52,078 nt of DNA. It comes from an uncultured Anaerolineae bacterium. Its GTDB lineage: Bacteria; Chloroflexota; Anaerolineae; J036; Brachytrichaceae. The position numbers were made by a program, and so were the translations under genes. Below, piece after piece: positions 24,379-32,050 of the stretch. The stretch lies in assembly GCA_937927775.1 (NCBI GenBank), contig CALBEF010000013.1:1-52078 (forward strand), read 5' to 3'. The stretch's first letter is position 1; every line of letters starts with the position of its first letter. The notes beneath the pieces were generated by a model. That model had not been told where the DNA came from. It worked only from the letters and a program-made list of their open reading frames with translations, and ran no database searches.

Positions 24379-25527
24379 CTATTTGCCCAGATAGCGATCC
24401 AGCGTGGCGCCCACTTCTTCGCCGTTGGGGAACAGGGTGCCCAGCACGCCGTCGTTGAAGCGCTTTGCGCCGGCCTCGTAAATCTCGCGCGGCAGTTCCA
24501 CGTAGCCCACTTCGCGCGACTGGATCAGCGGGGTGAAGCTCGGGCTGAGGTAGAAGTTGATGAATGCCTTCACCTCCGGTCGCGCAGCCGCTTCCTTGCG
24601 CACGTAGATGAAGATCGGGCGCGACAGCGGCTGATAGGAGCCGTCCTTCACCGTATCGAAGGTGGGAACAACGCACTTGCCAGCGTTCGGCATGGGCTCG
24701 CCCGTCTTCGGGTTGACATCGTAGTCCACAGCAGCCGCCTTGATCTTGCCTTCGTTCTCCACGACGTAGGCGAGGCCAAAGAAGCCCATTGCATTCACGT
24801 CGCCAGAGATGCCCTGCACAAGCACGTTGTCATCTTCGCTGGCCTGGAAGTCGCCCCGGCTGCTCTTGCCTTTGCCGACGATGGCCTCAGTAAAGTAGTC
24901 AAACGTGCCCGAGTCGGTGCCCGCGCCGAACAACACCAGCGGGCGATCCTCGAATCCCTCGCGCACCTGCGACCAGTTGGTGATCTTGCCCTGCGCATCC
25001 GGCTCCCAGACCTTCTTCAGCTCGGACACCTTCAGGCAGGTCGCCCAGTTGTTGTCGGGGTGCAGCACTACCGCCAGGCCGTCGAAGGCCACGGGGATCT
25101 CGATGTATTCAATGTTCTTCGCGGCGCAGGCTTCGCGCTCGGCCGGCAGGATCGGACGCGAGGCGTTGCTGATATCCGTCTCGCCGTTGCAGAACTTCTT
25201 GAAGCCGCCGCCCGTGCCGGAGATGCCCACGCTGATGCGGGCCTTCGGCGCATACTGGCGGAACTCCTCGGCAGCGGCAGCCGTCACCGGATACACGGTG
25301 CTGGAACCGTCGATGATGATTTCACCCTCAATCGCGGCCAGCTCATCCTTGTTGGCCGGCTCGACAGGCCCAGCTTGCGGTTCCGCAGCAGCCGGCGCTG
25401 TCGTTGCAGTCGCTTCCGGCGCCTTGGGCTGTTCTGGCGCGGGGGCAGGGGCGGGGGCGGCAGCCTGGCTGCACGCCGACATGAGTAGAGCGAGCAAAAC
25501 ACTGGTTATAACGATTTTGTTGCGCAT
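24379..25527 (-). CDS. pstS: phosphate-binding lipoprotein PstS
   Basis: A 382-residue substrate-binding lipoprotein. A signal peptide ends in the lipobox LMSAC (Cys at about residue 19), followed by an Ala/Pro-rich linker to about residue 60. The phosphate-binding fold has the PstS signatures [17 protein letters not shown] (Ser/Thr anion loop) and [27 protein letters not shown]. It captures phosphate outside the membrane for PstCAB. The ATG at 25527 is selected because the longer frame would begin inside the Pho box. AAGGAG lies upstream at about 25541-25546. Confidence 0.95.
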   Translation of the reverse strand: MRNKIVITSVLLALLMSACSQAAAPAPAPAPEQPKAPEATATTAPAAAEPQAGPVEPANKDELAAIEGEIIIDGSSTVYPVTAAAAEEFRQYAPKARISVGISGTGGGFKKFCNGETDISNASRPILPAEREACAAKNIEYIEIPVAFDGLAVVLHPDNNWATCLKVSELKKVWEPDAQGKITNWSQVREGFEDRPLVLFGAGTDSGTFDYFTEAIVGKGKSSRGDFQASEDDNVLVQGISGDVNAMGFFGLAYVVENEGKIKAAAVDYDVNPKTGEPMPNAGKCVVPTFDTVKDGSYQPLSRPIFIYVRKEAAARPEVKAFINFYLSPSFTPLIQSREVGYVELPREIYEAGAKRFNDGVLGTLFPNGEEVGATLDRYLGK

Positions 25528-25553
25528 ATAGAGTTTGTTCTCCTTTGCGCCGA

Positions 25554-25608
25554 AGCATAGGGAGGCGTAGTTAACACGCATTTAAGTGTTTGTTAAGCGC
25601 GCGTTAAG
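25554..25608 (-). promoter_or_regulatory. Pho box with four 11-bp direct repeats and -10, before pstS
   Basis: Read on the minus strand, CTTAA or GTTAA repeats end at plus-strand positions 25604, 25593, 25582 and 25571, exactly 11 bp apart. About 11 bp after the last repeat is TATGCT (25559-25554), matching TACGCT in the same position at the pstB-phoU Pho box. This indicates control by a PhoB-type regulator during phosphate shortage. Confidence 0.88.
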
Positions 25609-25660
25609 TCATGCCGGCCGCCAAAGTGTATACGCGCCTGTCCTGGAACGCACTCCTGTA

Positions 25661-25690
25661 TTCTGTGCAGGTCTGCGCGCCTTGTATAAT
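25661..25690 (+). promoter_or_regulatory. predicted promoter of the PhnD-like/kinase/regulator operon
   Basis: A consensus TATAAT at 25685-25690 with TTCTGT 18 bp upstream, 43 bp before the ATG at 25734. It is divergent from pstS, and the Pho box lies 50 bp further upstream, where it could affect both directions. Confidence 0.5.
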
Positions 25691-25733
25691 TCCGTCACGC
25701 CCTGAAGTGACGCGAGGGATTGCGAGATAGCCA

Positions 25734-26645
25734 ATGCGCGCCTGTGTGCTTTTACTGATCGGGCTGCTGCTGGCCGGCTGCGCCGCCGACCCTTCGGTGT
25801 CGATGATTCACCTGTCGCAGTTGCACCCTCTGCCGACCCAACCGGCCCGCGTGCTTCCGCTGCGCGTGGCAGTCGCCGCGGTCATCTCGCCGCGCGGCAC
25901 GGTGGAGAGTTACCGCCCCCTGCTCGACTACCTCAGCCGGCGTTTGTCCCGCCCGGTTGAACTGGTCCAGCGCCGCACCTACGCCGAGATCAACGACCTG
26001 CTGGAGCGGGGCGAGGTCGATGTGGCGTTTGTGTGCACCAGCGCCTACGTGGCCGGCCATGACCAGTTCGGCATGGAGTTATTGGTTGCCCCCCAGGTCA
26101 ATGGGGCGACGGTTTACTATTCCGTCCTGATCGTGCCAACCGATAGCCCGGCGCGCAGCATGGCCGACTTGCGCGGCAAGGTGTTCGCCTTCACCGATCC
26201 GATGTCTACTTCGGGCCGCATGTATCCGACCTGGCTGGCGCAGCAGCTCGGCGCAACGCCGGAGACCTTCTTCGCGCGCACGTTCTTCACGTATAGCCAC
26301 GACGACGCCATCCGTGCCGTGGCCGAGGGCGTGGCCGATGGCGCGGCAGTGGACAGCCTGGTGTATGACTTCGCCATCCGGCGCGAGCCGGCTTTGCGCG
26401 ACAAAACGCGCGTCATTCACCGCTCGCCTCCATTTGGCGTCCCGCCGGTAGTAGTGCGCCCCGACGCCCGCCCGCAACTGAAAGCCGAACTGCAACGCGC
26501 GCTGCTCGACCTCGCCGACGACCCGCGCGAGGCCGGCAGGGAGTCGCTACAGGCCATCGGCGTGGAGCGATTCATCCTCATCGACGATAGCGCCTACGAT
26601 TCGGTGCGCGAGGTGTTGAACAGCGTGGGAACGCCGGCGCCATGA
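25734..26645 (+). CDS. PhnD-like periplasmic phosphonate/phosphite-type binding lipoprotein
   Basis: A 303-residue lipoprotein of the PhnD/SsuA/transferrin-like binding family. The signal peptide ends in a lipobox LLAGCAAD (Cys at about 16). Family traits: a first strand LRVAVAAVISPRGTVESYRPLLDYLSRRL-like region, then GEVDVAFVCTSAYV, DLRGKVFAFTDPMSTSGRMYP and DDAIRAVAEGVADGAAVDS. In PhnD the corresponding residues bind phosphonate or phosphite. No phosphonate permease is near. Instead the stop codon overlaps the start of a histidine kinase (ATGA), suggesting that it is the ligand sensor for that kinase. The ligand is unknown. Confidence 0.83.
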   Translation: MRACVLLLIGLLLAGCAADPSVSMIHLSQLHPLPTQPARVLPLRVAVAAVISPRGTVESYRPLLDYLSRRLSRPVELVQRRTYAEINDLLERGEVDVAFVCTSAYVAGHDQFGMELLVAPQVNGATVYYSVLIVPTDSPARSMADLRGKVFAFTDPMSTSGRMYPTWLAQQLGATPETFFARTFFTYSHDDAIRAVAEGVADGAAVDSLVYDFAIRREPALRDKTRVIHRSPPFGVPPVVVRPDARPQLKAELQRALLDLADDPREAGRESLQAIGVERFILIDDSAYDSVREVLNSVGTPAP

Positions 26646-28075
26646 TCGTTACATTGCTTCGGCCCTGGCTCGATCGGTTGTGGGCATTGGCCGGCGCGGT
26701 CAGCATCCGCACCAAAATCCTGGGCATCGTGCTGGCGCTGGTGCTGCTGCTCGGCCTGGGCGTAACCCTGCAGGTGCGCCAGACGGTGATTCAAACCATG
26801 CAGGCACGGCTCCAGGAGCAGTCGATCTCGGTCGGGCGCGATCTGGCTGCTCGCGCCACCGATCTGCTGCTCATCAACGATCTGTACGGCCTGCATCAGC
26901 TATTGCAGGCAACCCTGTCTAACAACGCGAATGTCCGCTATGCGTTTGTGATCGACGCGCAGGGAAATGCGCTGGTGCATACGTTTGGGAATGGGTTTCC
27001 CGCCGGCCTGCTGGACGCCAACCAGGCCGGGCCGGACGAGCATCATCGCACGCGCCTGCTGAACACGGACGAAGGGCCGATCTGGGACACAGCCGTTCCG
27101 ATCTTCGAGGGCCGCGCCGGCACTGCCCGCGTCGGCCTGTCTGAGGCGATGGTCAATCAGGCCGTCGAGGCCGTCACCGGCCAGTTGCTGCTCACTACCG
27201 TCGGGGTGTCTCTGATCGGCATCACGGCGGCTGCCTTCCTCACCTGGCTGCTCACGCGCCCCATCCTGAATCTGGTGCAGGCGGCCCAGGCGGTCGGGCG
27301 GGGCGATTTCACTCAGCAGGTGCATCGCTGGGCCGACGACGAGATCGGTGAGCTATCGGTTGCCTTCAACGAGATGGTGGCGGCGCTGCGCAAAGCCGGC
27401 GAGGAACGCGCCGAGCGCGAGCAGTTGCGCGCGCAATACGTCAAAGGCGTGATCACCGCCCAGGAAGACGAGCGCAAGCGCATCGCTCGAGAGCTGCACG
27501 ACAGCGCCAGCCAGTCGTTGACCTCACTGGTGGTGGGCTTGCGCACGCTGAGCCGGCTGTCCGATCAGGTTGACGTGCGCCAGCATGCAGAGGCGCTGCG
27601 CGCGATCGCCGCGCACACGCTGGACGAGGTGCACACACTGGCGCTGCAATTGCGGCCCAGCGTGCTGGACGACCTGGGGCTTCAGGCGGCTATCGAACGC
27701 TATGTGGCCGACTTTGGCGCGCGTTATCCCATTCATGTTGATCTGGCGCTGCGCGGGTTGAGCGAAGGACGCCTGCCCAGCGAGGTTGAAACGGCGCTCT
27801 ATCGCATCGTCCAGGAGTCGCTGACCAATGTGGCCCGGCATTCCGGCGCGCGCATGGCCAGCGTGCTGATCGAGCGGCAGAATGGCCAGGTGCGCGCGGT
27901 CATTGAGGATGATGGGCACGGATTCGACCCGGCCCTGGCCCGCAGCGCCGATCGCCGCCTGGGGCTGTATGGCATGCGCGAGCGCGCCGAGTTGCTGGGC
28001 GGCAAACTGACCATCGAGACAGCGCCCGGCCAGGGCGCCAGTGTGTTTGTCGAAATTCCCTGCGCGCAGGGCTGA
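26642..28075 (+). CDS. membrane sensor histidine kinase (NarX-type, HisKA_3)
   Basis: A 477-residue sensor kinase. Transmembrane helices lie at about residues 26-46 and 183-205; between them is an extracytoplasmic sensor domain of about 135 residues. A HAMP linker follows (about 205-257). The dimerisation/phosphoacceptor region has ERKRIARELHDSASQSL with His286. The ATPase domain has GLYGMRERAELLGGKL and the glycine-rich EDDGHGFDP. This is the NarX/DegS subtype, which pairs with LuxR-type regulators such as the gene 31 bp downstream. It overlaps the PhnD-like gene by 4 bp, so ligand-bound lipoprotein may be its input. Confidence 0.9.
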   Translation: MIVTLLRPWLDRLWALAGAVSIRTKILGIVLALVLLLGLGVTLQVRQTVIQTMQARLQEQSISVGRDLAARATDLLLINDLYGLHQLLQATLSNNANVRYAFVIDAQGNALVHTFGNGFPAGLLDANQAGPDEHHRTRLLNTDEGPIWDTAVPIFEGRAGTARVGLSEAMVNQAVEAVTGQLLLTTVGVSLIGITAAAFLTWLLTRPILNLVQAAQAVGRGDFTQQVHRWADDEIGELSVAFNEMVAALRKAGEERAEREQLRAQYVKGVITAQEDERKRIARELHDSASQSLTSLVVGLRTLSRLSDQVDVRQHAEALRAIAAHTLDEVHTLALQLRPSVLDDLGLQAAIERYVADFGARYPIHVDLALRGLSEGRLPSEVETALYRIVQESLTNVARHSGARMASVLIERQNGQVRAVIEDDGHGFDPALARSADRRLGLYGMRERAELLGGKLTIETAPGQGASVFVEIPCAQG

Positions 28076-28106
28076 ACTGCTGCCGCGCAGTGTAACATCA
28101 GTTGCG

Positions 28107-28778
28107 ATGTCCAATCCTTCACCTGCGCGGATTCTGCTGGTGGATGACCACAGCGTGTTGCGCGCCGGCCTGCGCCTGCTGCTCAACAGCCAGCCCGACC
28201 TAACTGTAGCTGGCGAGGCCGGCGACGCGCGCGAAGCCCTGGCGCTGGCCGAGTCGTTGCAGCCGGACCTGATCCTGCTCGATCTGACCATGCCCGGACT
28301 GAGCGGCATCGAGGCGCTGCCGGCGTTGCGTCGCCTGGCGCCGGCGGCGCGCATCCTGGTGCTCACCATGCACGACGACGAGAGCTACCTGCGCCAGGCG
28401 CTGCGCAAGGGCGCCGCCGGCTATGTGTTGAAGAAGGCCGCTGACAGCGAGCTGATTAACGCCATCCAGGCCGTGTTGCGCGGCGAGGTGTATGTGCATT
28501 CCGCCCTCACCCGCTCCCTGGTGAGCGACCTCGTCGCTCCGGCAGACAAGCCCGCGCCCGACCCGGCCCGCGATGAACTGTGGGAAACGCTGTCCGAGCG
28601 CGAAGCAGAAGTGCTGCGGCTGGTGGCGCGCGGCCACACCAACGCCGAGATCGCCGAGCAGCTCTCCCTCAGCGTGAAAACCGTCGAGACGTACCGCGCG
28701 CGCGGCATGGAGAAGCTGGGCCTGCGCACGCGCGCGCAACTGGTGCAGGCGGCGCTGGCTAAGGGCATTCTCGAATAG
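28107..28778 (+). CDS. NarL/LuxR-family response regulator
   Basis: A 223-residue transcription regulator. The receiver domain has ILLVDDHSVLRAGLR, phosphoacceptor Asp59 in LILLDLTMPGLSG and the conserved Lys in GYVLKKAADSEL. The C-terminal LuxR helix-turn-helix reads LSEREAEVLRLVARGHTNAEIAEQ and then LSLSVKTVETYRARGMEKLG (about 155-200). It is the cognate partner of the preceding kinase. The ATG at 28107 was chosen because the longer frame overlaps the kinase and has no receiver similarity. Targets are unknown; adjacent pst genes are candidates. Confidence 0.9.
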   Translation: MSNPSPARILLVDDHSVLRAGLRLLLNSQPDLTVAGEAGDAREALALAESLQPDLILLDLTMPGLSGIEALPALRRLAPAARILVLTMHDDESYLRQALRKGAAGYVLKKAADSELINAIQAVLRGEVYVHSALTRSLVSDLVAPADKPAPDPARDELWETLSEREAEVLRLVARGHTNAEIAEQLSLSVKTVETYRARGMEKLGLRTRAQLVQAALAKGILE

Positions 28779-28939
28779 CGGCCCGCCCGGTTGCTCGTCG
28801 GTGGCGATATCAACCGGAGTCCCGCGCGTGCAACTTGAATTCCCGCAGACGCGCTGTGTATACCACCCAGGCAGATGTAGACCTGCGACCTGCGAGGGTG
28901 TATTTCTCTGTGGGGGCATGTTGCCCGGCGGTCTGCCCG

Positions 28940-28982
28940 GTAGAGACGTTGCAGTAGAGACGTTGCAATGCAACGTCTCTAC
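28940..28982. repeat. palindromic repeat GTAGAGACGTTGCA, two direct and one inverted copy
   Basis: GTAGAGACGTTGCA occurs at 28940-28953 and directly again at 28954-28967; its exact complement follows at 28969-28982 after one base. The last two copies form a perfect 14-bp palindrome. A further hairpin (TCCGCCG-CGCACAT-CGGCGGA, 29005-29025) lies just downstream. The sequence is typical of dispersed intergenic palindromes in cyanobacteria and Chloroflexota. The stretch 28779-29130 holds no gene. Confidence 0.9.
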
Positions 28983-29083
28983 GCAACGATTGCGCACAGA
29001 TTTATCCGCCGCGCACATCGGCGGATTGCCCCTGCTGGGAAATGCATCCCGCATTTTCCTGTGTGCCAGTTGGCCTGCAAAGC

Positions 29084-29107
29084 AGGGCAAGCCCGGCGGC
29101 TTGCCCT
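29084..29107. repeat. palindromic repeat AGGGCAAGCC-CGGC-GGCTTGCCCT
   Basis: Perfect 10-bp arms around a 4-nt spacer. A close relative with the same arm sequence and spacer type lies at 32028-32047, which shows it is a dispersed element. It ends about 28 bp before the metG leader promoter. Confidence 0.85.
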
Positions 29108-29134
29108 ACAACTGCGACGAATGGCGCCCCCGCA

Positions 29135-29143
29135 TGATATACT
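29135..29143 (+). promoter_or_regulatory. extended -10 promoter of the metG leader
   Basis: TGATATACT matches the extended -10 consensus TGnTATAAT with one change. Transcription would begin near 29150, just before the small leader ORF, which would then be leaderless or nearly so. No good -35 is seen, as is common for extended -10 promoters. Confidence 0.5.
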
Positions 29144-29152
29144 GAGGGTGCC

Positions 29153-29242
29153 ATGACAAGCAAGCATTGGCTGCGCCGATGGTCCATGCCTATGCCCGGC
29201 GTGATTCAGCGCGCGGGCCAGATCGACACACGCATCGGTTGA
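29153..29242 (+). CDS. putative metG leader peptide (29 codons)
   Basis: An ATG at 29153 opens a 29-codon frame ending in TGA at 29240. It begins MTSKHWLRRW and contains two Met codons in SMPMP near its middle, plus two Trp. A GAGGGTG lies just upstream of the ATG. Its codons cover the 5' half of a set of helices that compete with the metG terminator, so ribosome stalling at Met codons could control read-through. No homology is known to me; expression is unproven. Confidence 0.4.
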   Translation: MTSKHWLRRWSMPMPGVIQRAGQIDTRIG

Positions 29243-29300
29243 CAGCTTCTGCTTGTCTCGACTGAACCCACACCGCCCGCGCACGCGCCGGGCGGTTTTT
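29155..29300 (+). ncRNA. candidate attenuator leader RNA upstream of metG
   Basis: Nested complementary segments: P1 GACAAGCA (29155-29162) with TGCTTGTC (29250-29257); P2 GCCGATG (29175-29181) with CATCGGT (29233-29239, one G-U); P3 GCCCGGCG (29194-29201) with CGC-G-CGGGC (29210-29218). The 3' strand of P3, GCGCGGGC (29211-29218), is also complementary over 8 bp to GCCCGCGC (29275-29282), the 5' arm of the terminator. That gives mutually exclusive terminator and antiterminator forms. I see no T-box core sequence. It may be a peptide-type attenuator or a new riboswitch-like class. Confidence 0.55.
29273..29300 (+). terminator. rho-independent terminator in the metG leader
   Basis: CCGCCCG (29273-29279) pairs with CGGGCGG (29289-29295) around a CG-rich loop and is followed by TTTTT (29296-29300). 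It lies 57 bp before the metG start codon, so it would act inside the leader as an attenuator. Confidence 0.75.
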
Positions 29301-29357
29301 GTTGCGAAAGGGTCGTTCGTCATTTACCCGTCAACACAGGCAAAAAGAGAAAGCGAA

Positions 29358-31136
29358 ATGGCATCTGAAAACATTCTGGTCTGCGTCGCGTGGCCCTACG
29401 CCAACGGCGACCTGCACGTGGGTCACGTGGCCGGCGCGTATCTGCCGGCCGACATCTTTGCGCGCTATCACCGGCTGAAGGGCAATCGCGTGGCGATGGT
29501 CAGCGGAAGCGACGCGCATGGCACGCCAATCGTGGTGCGGGCCGAGAAGGAAGGCAAGACGCCGCGCCAGGTGTTCGAATACTTCCACGCGCGCTTTCTG
29601 GAAACGCAGAAGGCTATCGGCATCAGCTACGATTTGTTCACCCACACCGACACGCGCAACCATCATCAGATCGCGCAGCAAATGTTCCGGCGTCTGCTGG
29701 AGAACAACTATCTGTTCAAGGCCAGACAGAAGCAGCTCTACTCGGAGACGCAGGGCAAGTTCCTGCCCGACCGGCTGGTGGAGGGCACCTGCCCCATTTG
29801 CAACTATGACAAGGCGCGCGGGGATCAGTGCGATAACTGCGGCAACCTGCTCGACGCCACGCAGCTCATCAACCCGCGCAGCCGCATCGACGGCAGCGCG
29901 CCGGTGGTGCGCGAGTCGGAGCATTACTTTCTGAACCTGCCGGCCCTGCGCGAAGCGCTGCTGAGCTACCTGTCGGACAAGGACAGCTACTGGCGCAACA
30001 CCGTGCTGGACTTCTCGCGCCATTACGCCGGCGCCGCCGAGCCGCGCGCCTTTACCCGCGATCTGACGTGGGGCATCCCCGTGCCGCTGCCTGACGCCGA
30101 AGGCAAGTGCATTTACGTGTGGTATGAGGCGCTGCTGGGCTACCTGACCGCGACGGTGGAGTGGGCCGCGTTGTCGGGCCGGCCCGAAGCGTGGCAGGAC
30201 TTCTGGTACAGCAAGGCTGGCGACGTGAAGATTTACAACTTCATCGGCAAAGACAACATCCTGTTTCACACCGTGTTGTGGCCGGCTGTGCTGCTCGGCA
30301 TGGGGCGATTGGGCGAACCGTGGGACGGCGCAGCCGGGCGCGCGGCAGAAGCCCCGCGTTTCAACCTGCCCTACGATGTGCCGGCCAATCAATACCTCAA
30401 CCTGGGCGGCCAGAAGTTCAGCAAGAGCCTCGGCGTGTCGCTCGACGTGATCGACCTGGCGGCCAAATACGGGGCGGATCCGGTGCGCTTCTATCTCACC
30501 AGCATCATGCCGGAGAACAAAGACGCCGACTGGAGCTGGAGCGACTTCGCGCAGCGCAACAACAGCGAGTTGCTGGCCAAATGGGGCAATCTGGCGCAGC
30601 GCACGCTGTCTCAAATCTGGAAGAACTTTGAGGGGCGCATCCCCGCGCCGGGCGAGCTATCCGAAGCCGATCAGGCGATTCTGGCCCAGAGCGAAGCCGC
30701 CTTTGACGATGTGGGCGACGCGCTGGGCGCCGTGCGCCTGCGCGAGGCGCTGGGCAAAGCGATGGAGCTGGCCACGGCCACCAATCAGTACCTGGACAGG
30801 GAAGCGCCATGGAAGACGATCAAGATCGACAAAGCGCGCGCAGCCACGCAGCTATACGTCGCCGCGCGGGTGATCGATTCGCTGAGCGTGCTGCTTGCGC
30901 CCTTCATCCCGTTCACCTGCGAGGCGGTGCGCCGGCAACTGGGCTACACCGACCCGTTGTTCGGCGAACAAACCATAGAGGTGGTGGGGGATGACAGCGA
31001 CCGGCACAGTGTGCTGCGCTATGACGATCGGCGCGCCGCCGGCGCGTGGCGGCCCAGCGCGCTTCAGCCGGGGCAGCCCCTCGGCGGCGAGCCAAAGGGG
31101 CTGATAACCAGAATCGAACTGCAAGAGAAGAGCTGA
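29358..31136 (+). CDS. metG: methionyl-tRNA synthetase
   Basis: A 592-residue class I aminoacyl-tRNA synthetase that charges tRNA-Met. The HIGH motif is in VAWPYANGDLHVGHVAG; the KMSKS loop is GQKFSKSLGVSLD near residue 350. A zinc knuckle CPICNYDKARGDQCDNC (four Cys, about 147-163) marks the single-knuckle type. The anticodon-binding helical domain follows to the end; the C-terminal EMAPII-like tRNA-binding domain of longer bacterial forms is absent. The ATG at 29358 begins the conserved NILVCVAWPY strand; longer frame upstream runs into the terminator. Its stop codon lies within a heptamer array. Confidence 0.95.
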   Translation: MASENILVCVAWPYANGDLHVGHVAGAYLPADIFARYHRLKGNRVAMVSGSDAHGTPIVVRAEKEGKTPRQVFEYFHARFLETQKAIGISYDLFTHTDTRNHHQIAQQMFRRLLENNYLFKARQKQLYSETQGKFLPDRLVEGTCPICNYDKARGDQCDNCGNLLDATQLINPRSRIDGSAPVVRESEHYFLNLPALREALLSYLSDKDSYWRNTVLDFSRHYAGAAEPRAFTRDLTWGIPVPLPDAEGKCIYVWYEALLGYLTATVEWAALSGRPEAWQDFWYSKAGDVKIYNFIGKDNILFHTVLWPAVLLGMGRLGEPWDGAAGRAAEAPRFNLPYDVPANQYLNLGGQKFSKSLGVSLDVIDLAAKYGADPVRFYLTSIMPENKDADWSWSDFAQRNNSELLAKWGNLAQRTLSQIWKNFEGRIPAPGELSEADQAILAQSEAAFDDVGDALGAVRLREALGKAMELATATNQYLDREAPWKTIKIDKARAATQLYVAARVIDSLSVLLAPFIPFTCEAVRRQLGYTDPLFGEQTIEVVGDDSDRHSVLRYDDRRAAGAWRPSALQPGQPLGGEPKGLITRIELQEKS

Positions 31137-31229
31137 GTGGTGAGTGCTGAGTGATGAGTGCTGAGTCAGGAACAGACCCAGCGCAACGCGCAACACACGG
31201 CACGCAATACGCAATACGTGTTGCGTGTC
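31133..31229. repeat. two heptanucleotide tandem arrays after metG
   Basis: First array 31133-31167: CTGAGTG, GTGAGTG, CTGAGTG, ATGAGTG, CTGAGTC. The metG TGA stop lies in its first unit. Second array 31181-31229: GCGCAAC twice, ACACGGC, ACGCAAT twice, ACGTGTT, GCGTGTC. Both keep an exact 7-bp register. Confidence 0.85.
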
Positions 31230-31263
31230 ACCCGGCGCGCTTCGTAGAAGAAGGGCGGGCGGC

Positions 31264-31941
31264 TCAGCGGCAATACACGTGCGCAAATGGCAGGCCCATC
31301 TCAGTCTGCCACTGGCCGGCGGCCCACATCATGCCGCGCTCCATCATCTGCATGGTTTGCGGCATCGCCACGATGTCGGCATGATGGCCAAGCGAGGTGT
31401 AAAAGACGCGACCCTGACCGTAGGTCTTGGTCCATGTGACGGGCATGATGGCGTTGCCGTAGTCCTCAAAGCGCGTGATCGCCATGACGCGGATGGCCGG
31501 ATCGACGTGCATGTAATACTTCTCTGAGCGCACCTCAAAATCGGTCAATCCCTCAGTAATCGGGTTTTGATCGATGATCTCGACAGTGTACAGCCGGCCA
31601 TCGTTGCCGGGGTGGGCTACCCACTGCCCGCCGCACATAAACTGCCATTCGGTTTCCTGGCGAAAGGCGTCGCACATCCCGCCGTGGCAGCCGGCAATGC
31701 CAACGCCGCTCTGCACCGCCTCCAAAACGGGCGCAAGTTGTTCGCGCTTGATCGAACCCATCGTCCAGATCGGGACAATCAGATCAAGTTGCTTGAGCTT
31801 CTCGCCGTCGAGGAAGGCGTCGAGCGTGTCAGAGCGCTCAACTTGAAACCCGTTGCGCGTCAACGCGGCTGCGCACAACTGAGACACCTGGGCCGGCTCG
31901 TGGCCGTCCCATCCGCCGTAGACAATCAGGGCTTTCTTCAT
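31264..31941 (-). CDS. ThuA-like domain protein
   Basis: A 225-residue protein of the ThuA family, a class I glutamine amidotransferase-like fold lacking the catalytic Cys triad and linked to trehalose or sugar metabolism in rhizobia. Features: KKALIVYGGWDGHEPAQ at the N terminus, LDLIVPIWTMGSI, GIAGCHGGMCDAFR (nucleophile-elbow region) and FYTSLGHHADIVAMP near the C terminus, all typical of the family. The ATG at 31941 begins the first strand. It converges with metG across the heptamer arrays. Substrate unknown. Confidence 0.83.
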   Translation of the reverse strand: MKKALIVYGGWDGHEPAQVSQLCAAALTRNGFQVERSDTLDAFLDGEKLKQLDLIVPIWTMGSIKREQLAPVLEAVQSGVGIAGCHGGMCDAFRQETEWQFMCGGQWVAHPGNDGRLYTVEIIDQNPITEGLTDFEVRSEKYYMHVDPAIRVMAITRFEDYGNAIMPVTWTKTYGQGRVFYTSLGHHADIVAMPQTMQMMERGMMWAAGQWQTEMGLPFAHVYCR

Positions 31942-32010
31942 GATGTGACTCCTGCCTTGCATTCGGAAATGATCGAAGCTTCACCGGATTTTAGCCGGTC
32001 GTGCGCGCGC

Positions 32011-32050
32011 GGCAAGCCCGGCGGCGTGGCAAGCCTGGCGGCTTGCCCTA
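32011..32050. repeat. palindromic repeat GGCAAGCC-TGGC-GGCTTGCC with partial copy
   Basis: An 8-bp palindrome with 4-nt spacer at 32028-32047, preceded by a partial copy GGCAAGCCCGGCGGC at 32011-32025. Related to the element at 29084-29107. The next base pair triplet (32048-32050) is the stop codon of the minus-strand membrane protein, so the element abuts that gene. Confidence 0.8.

Noticed and set aside
29153-29300. T-box riboswitch before metG
   Set aside because: The conserved T-box core (TGG-N-ACC type) and specifier architecture are not visible; only helices and a terminator are.
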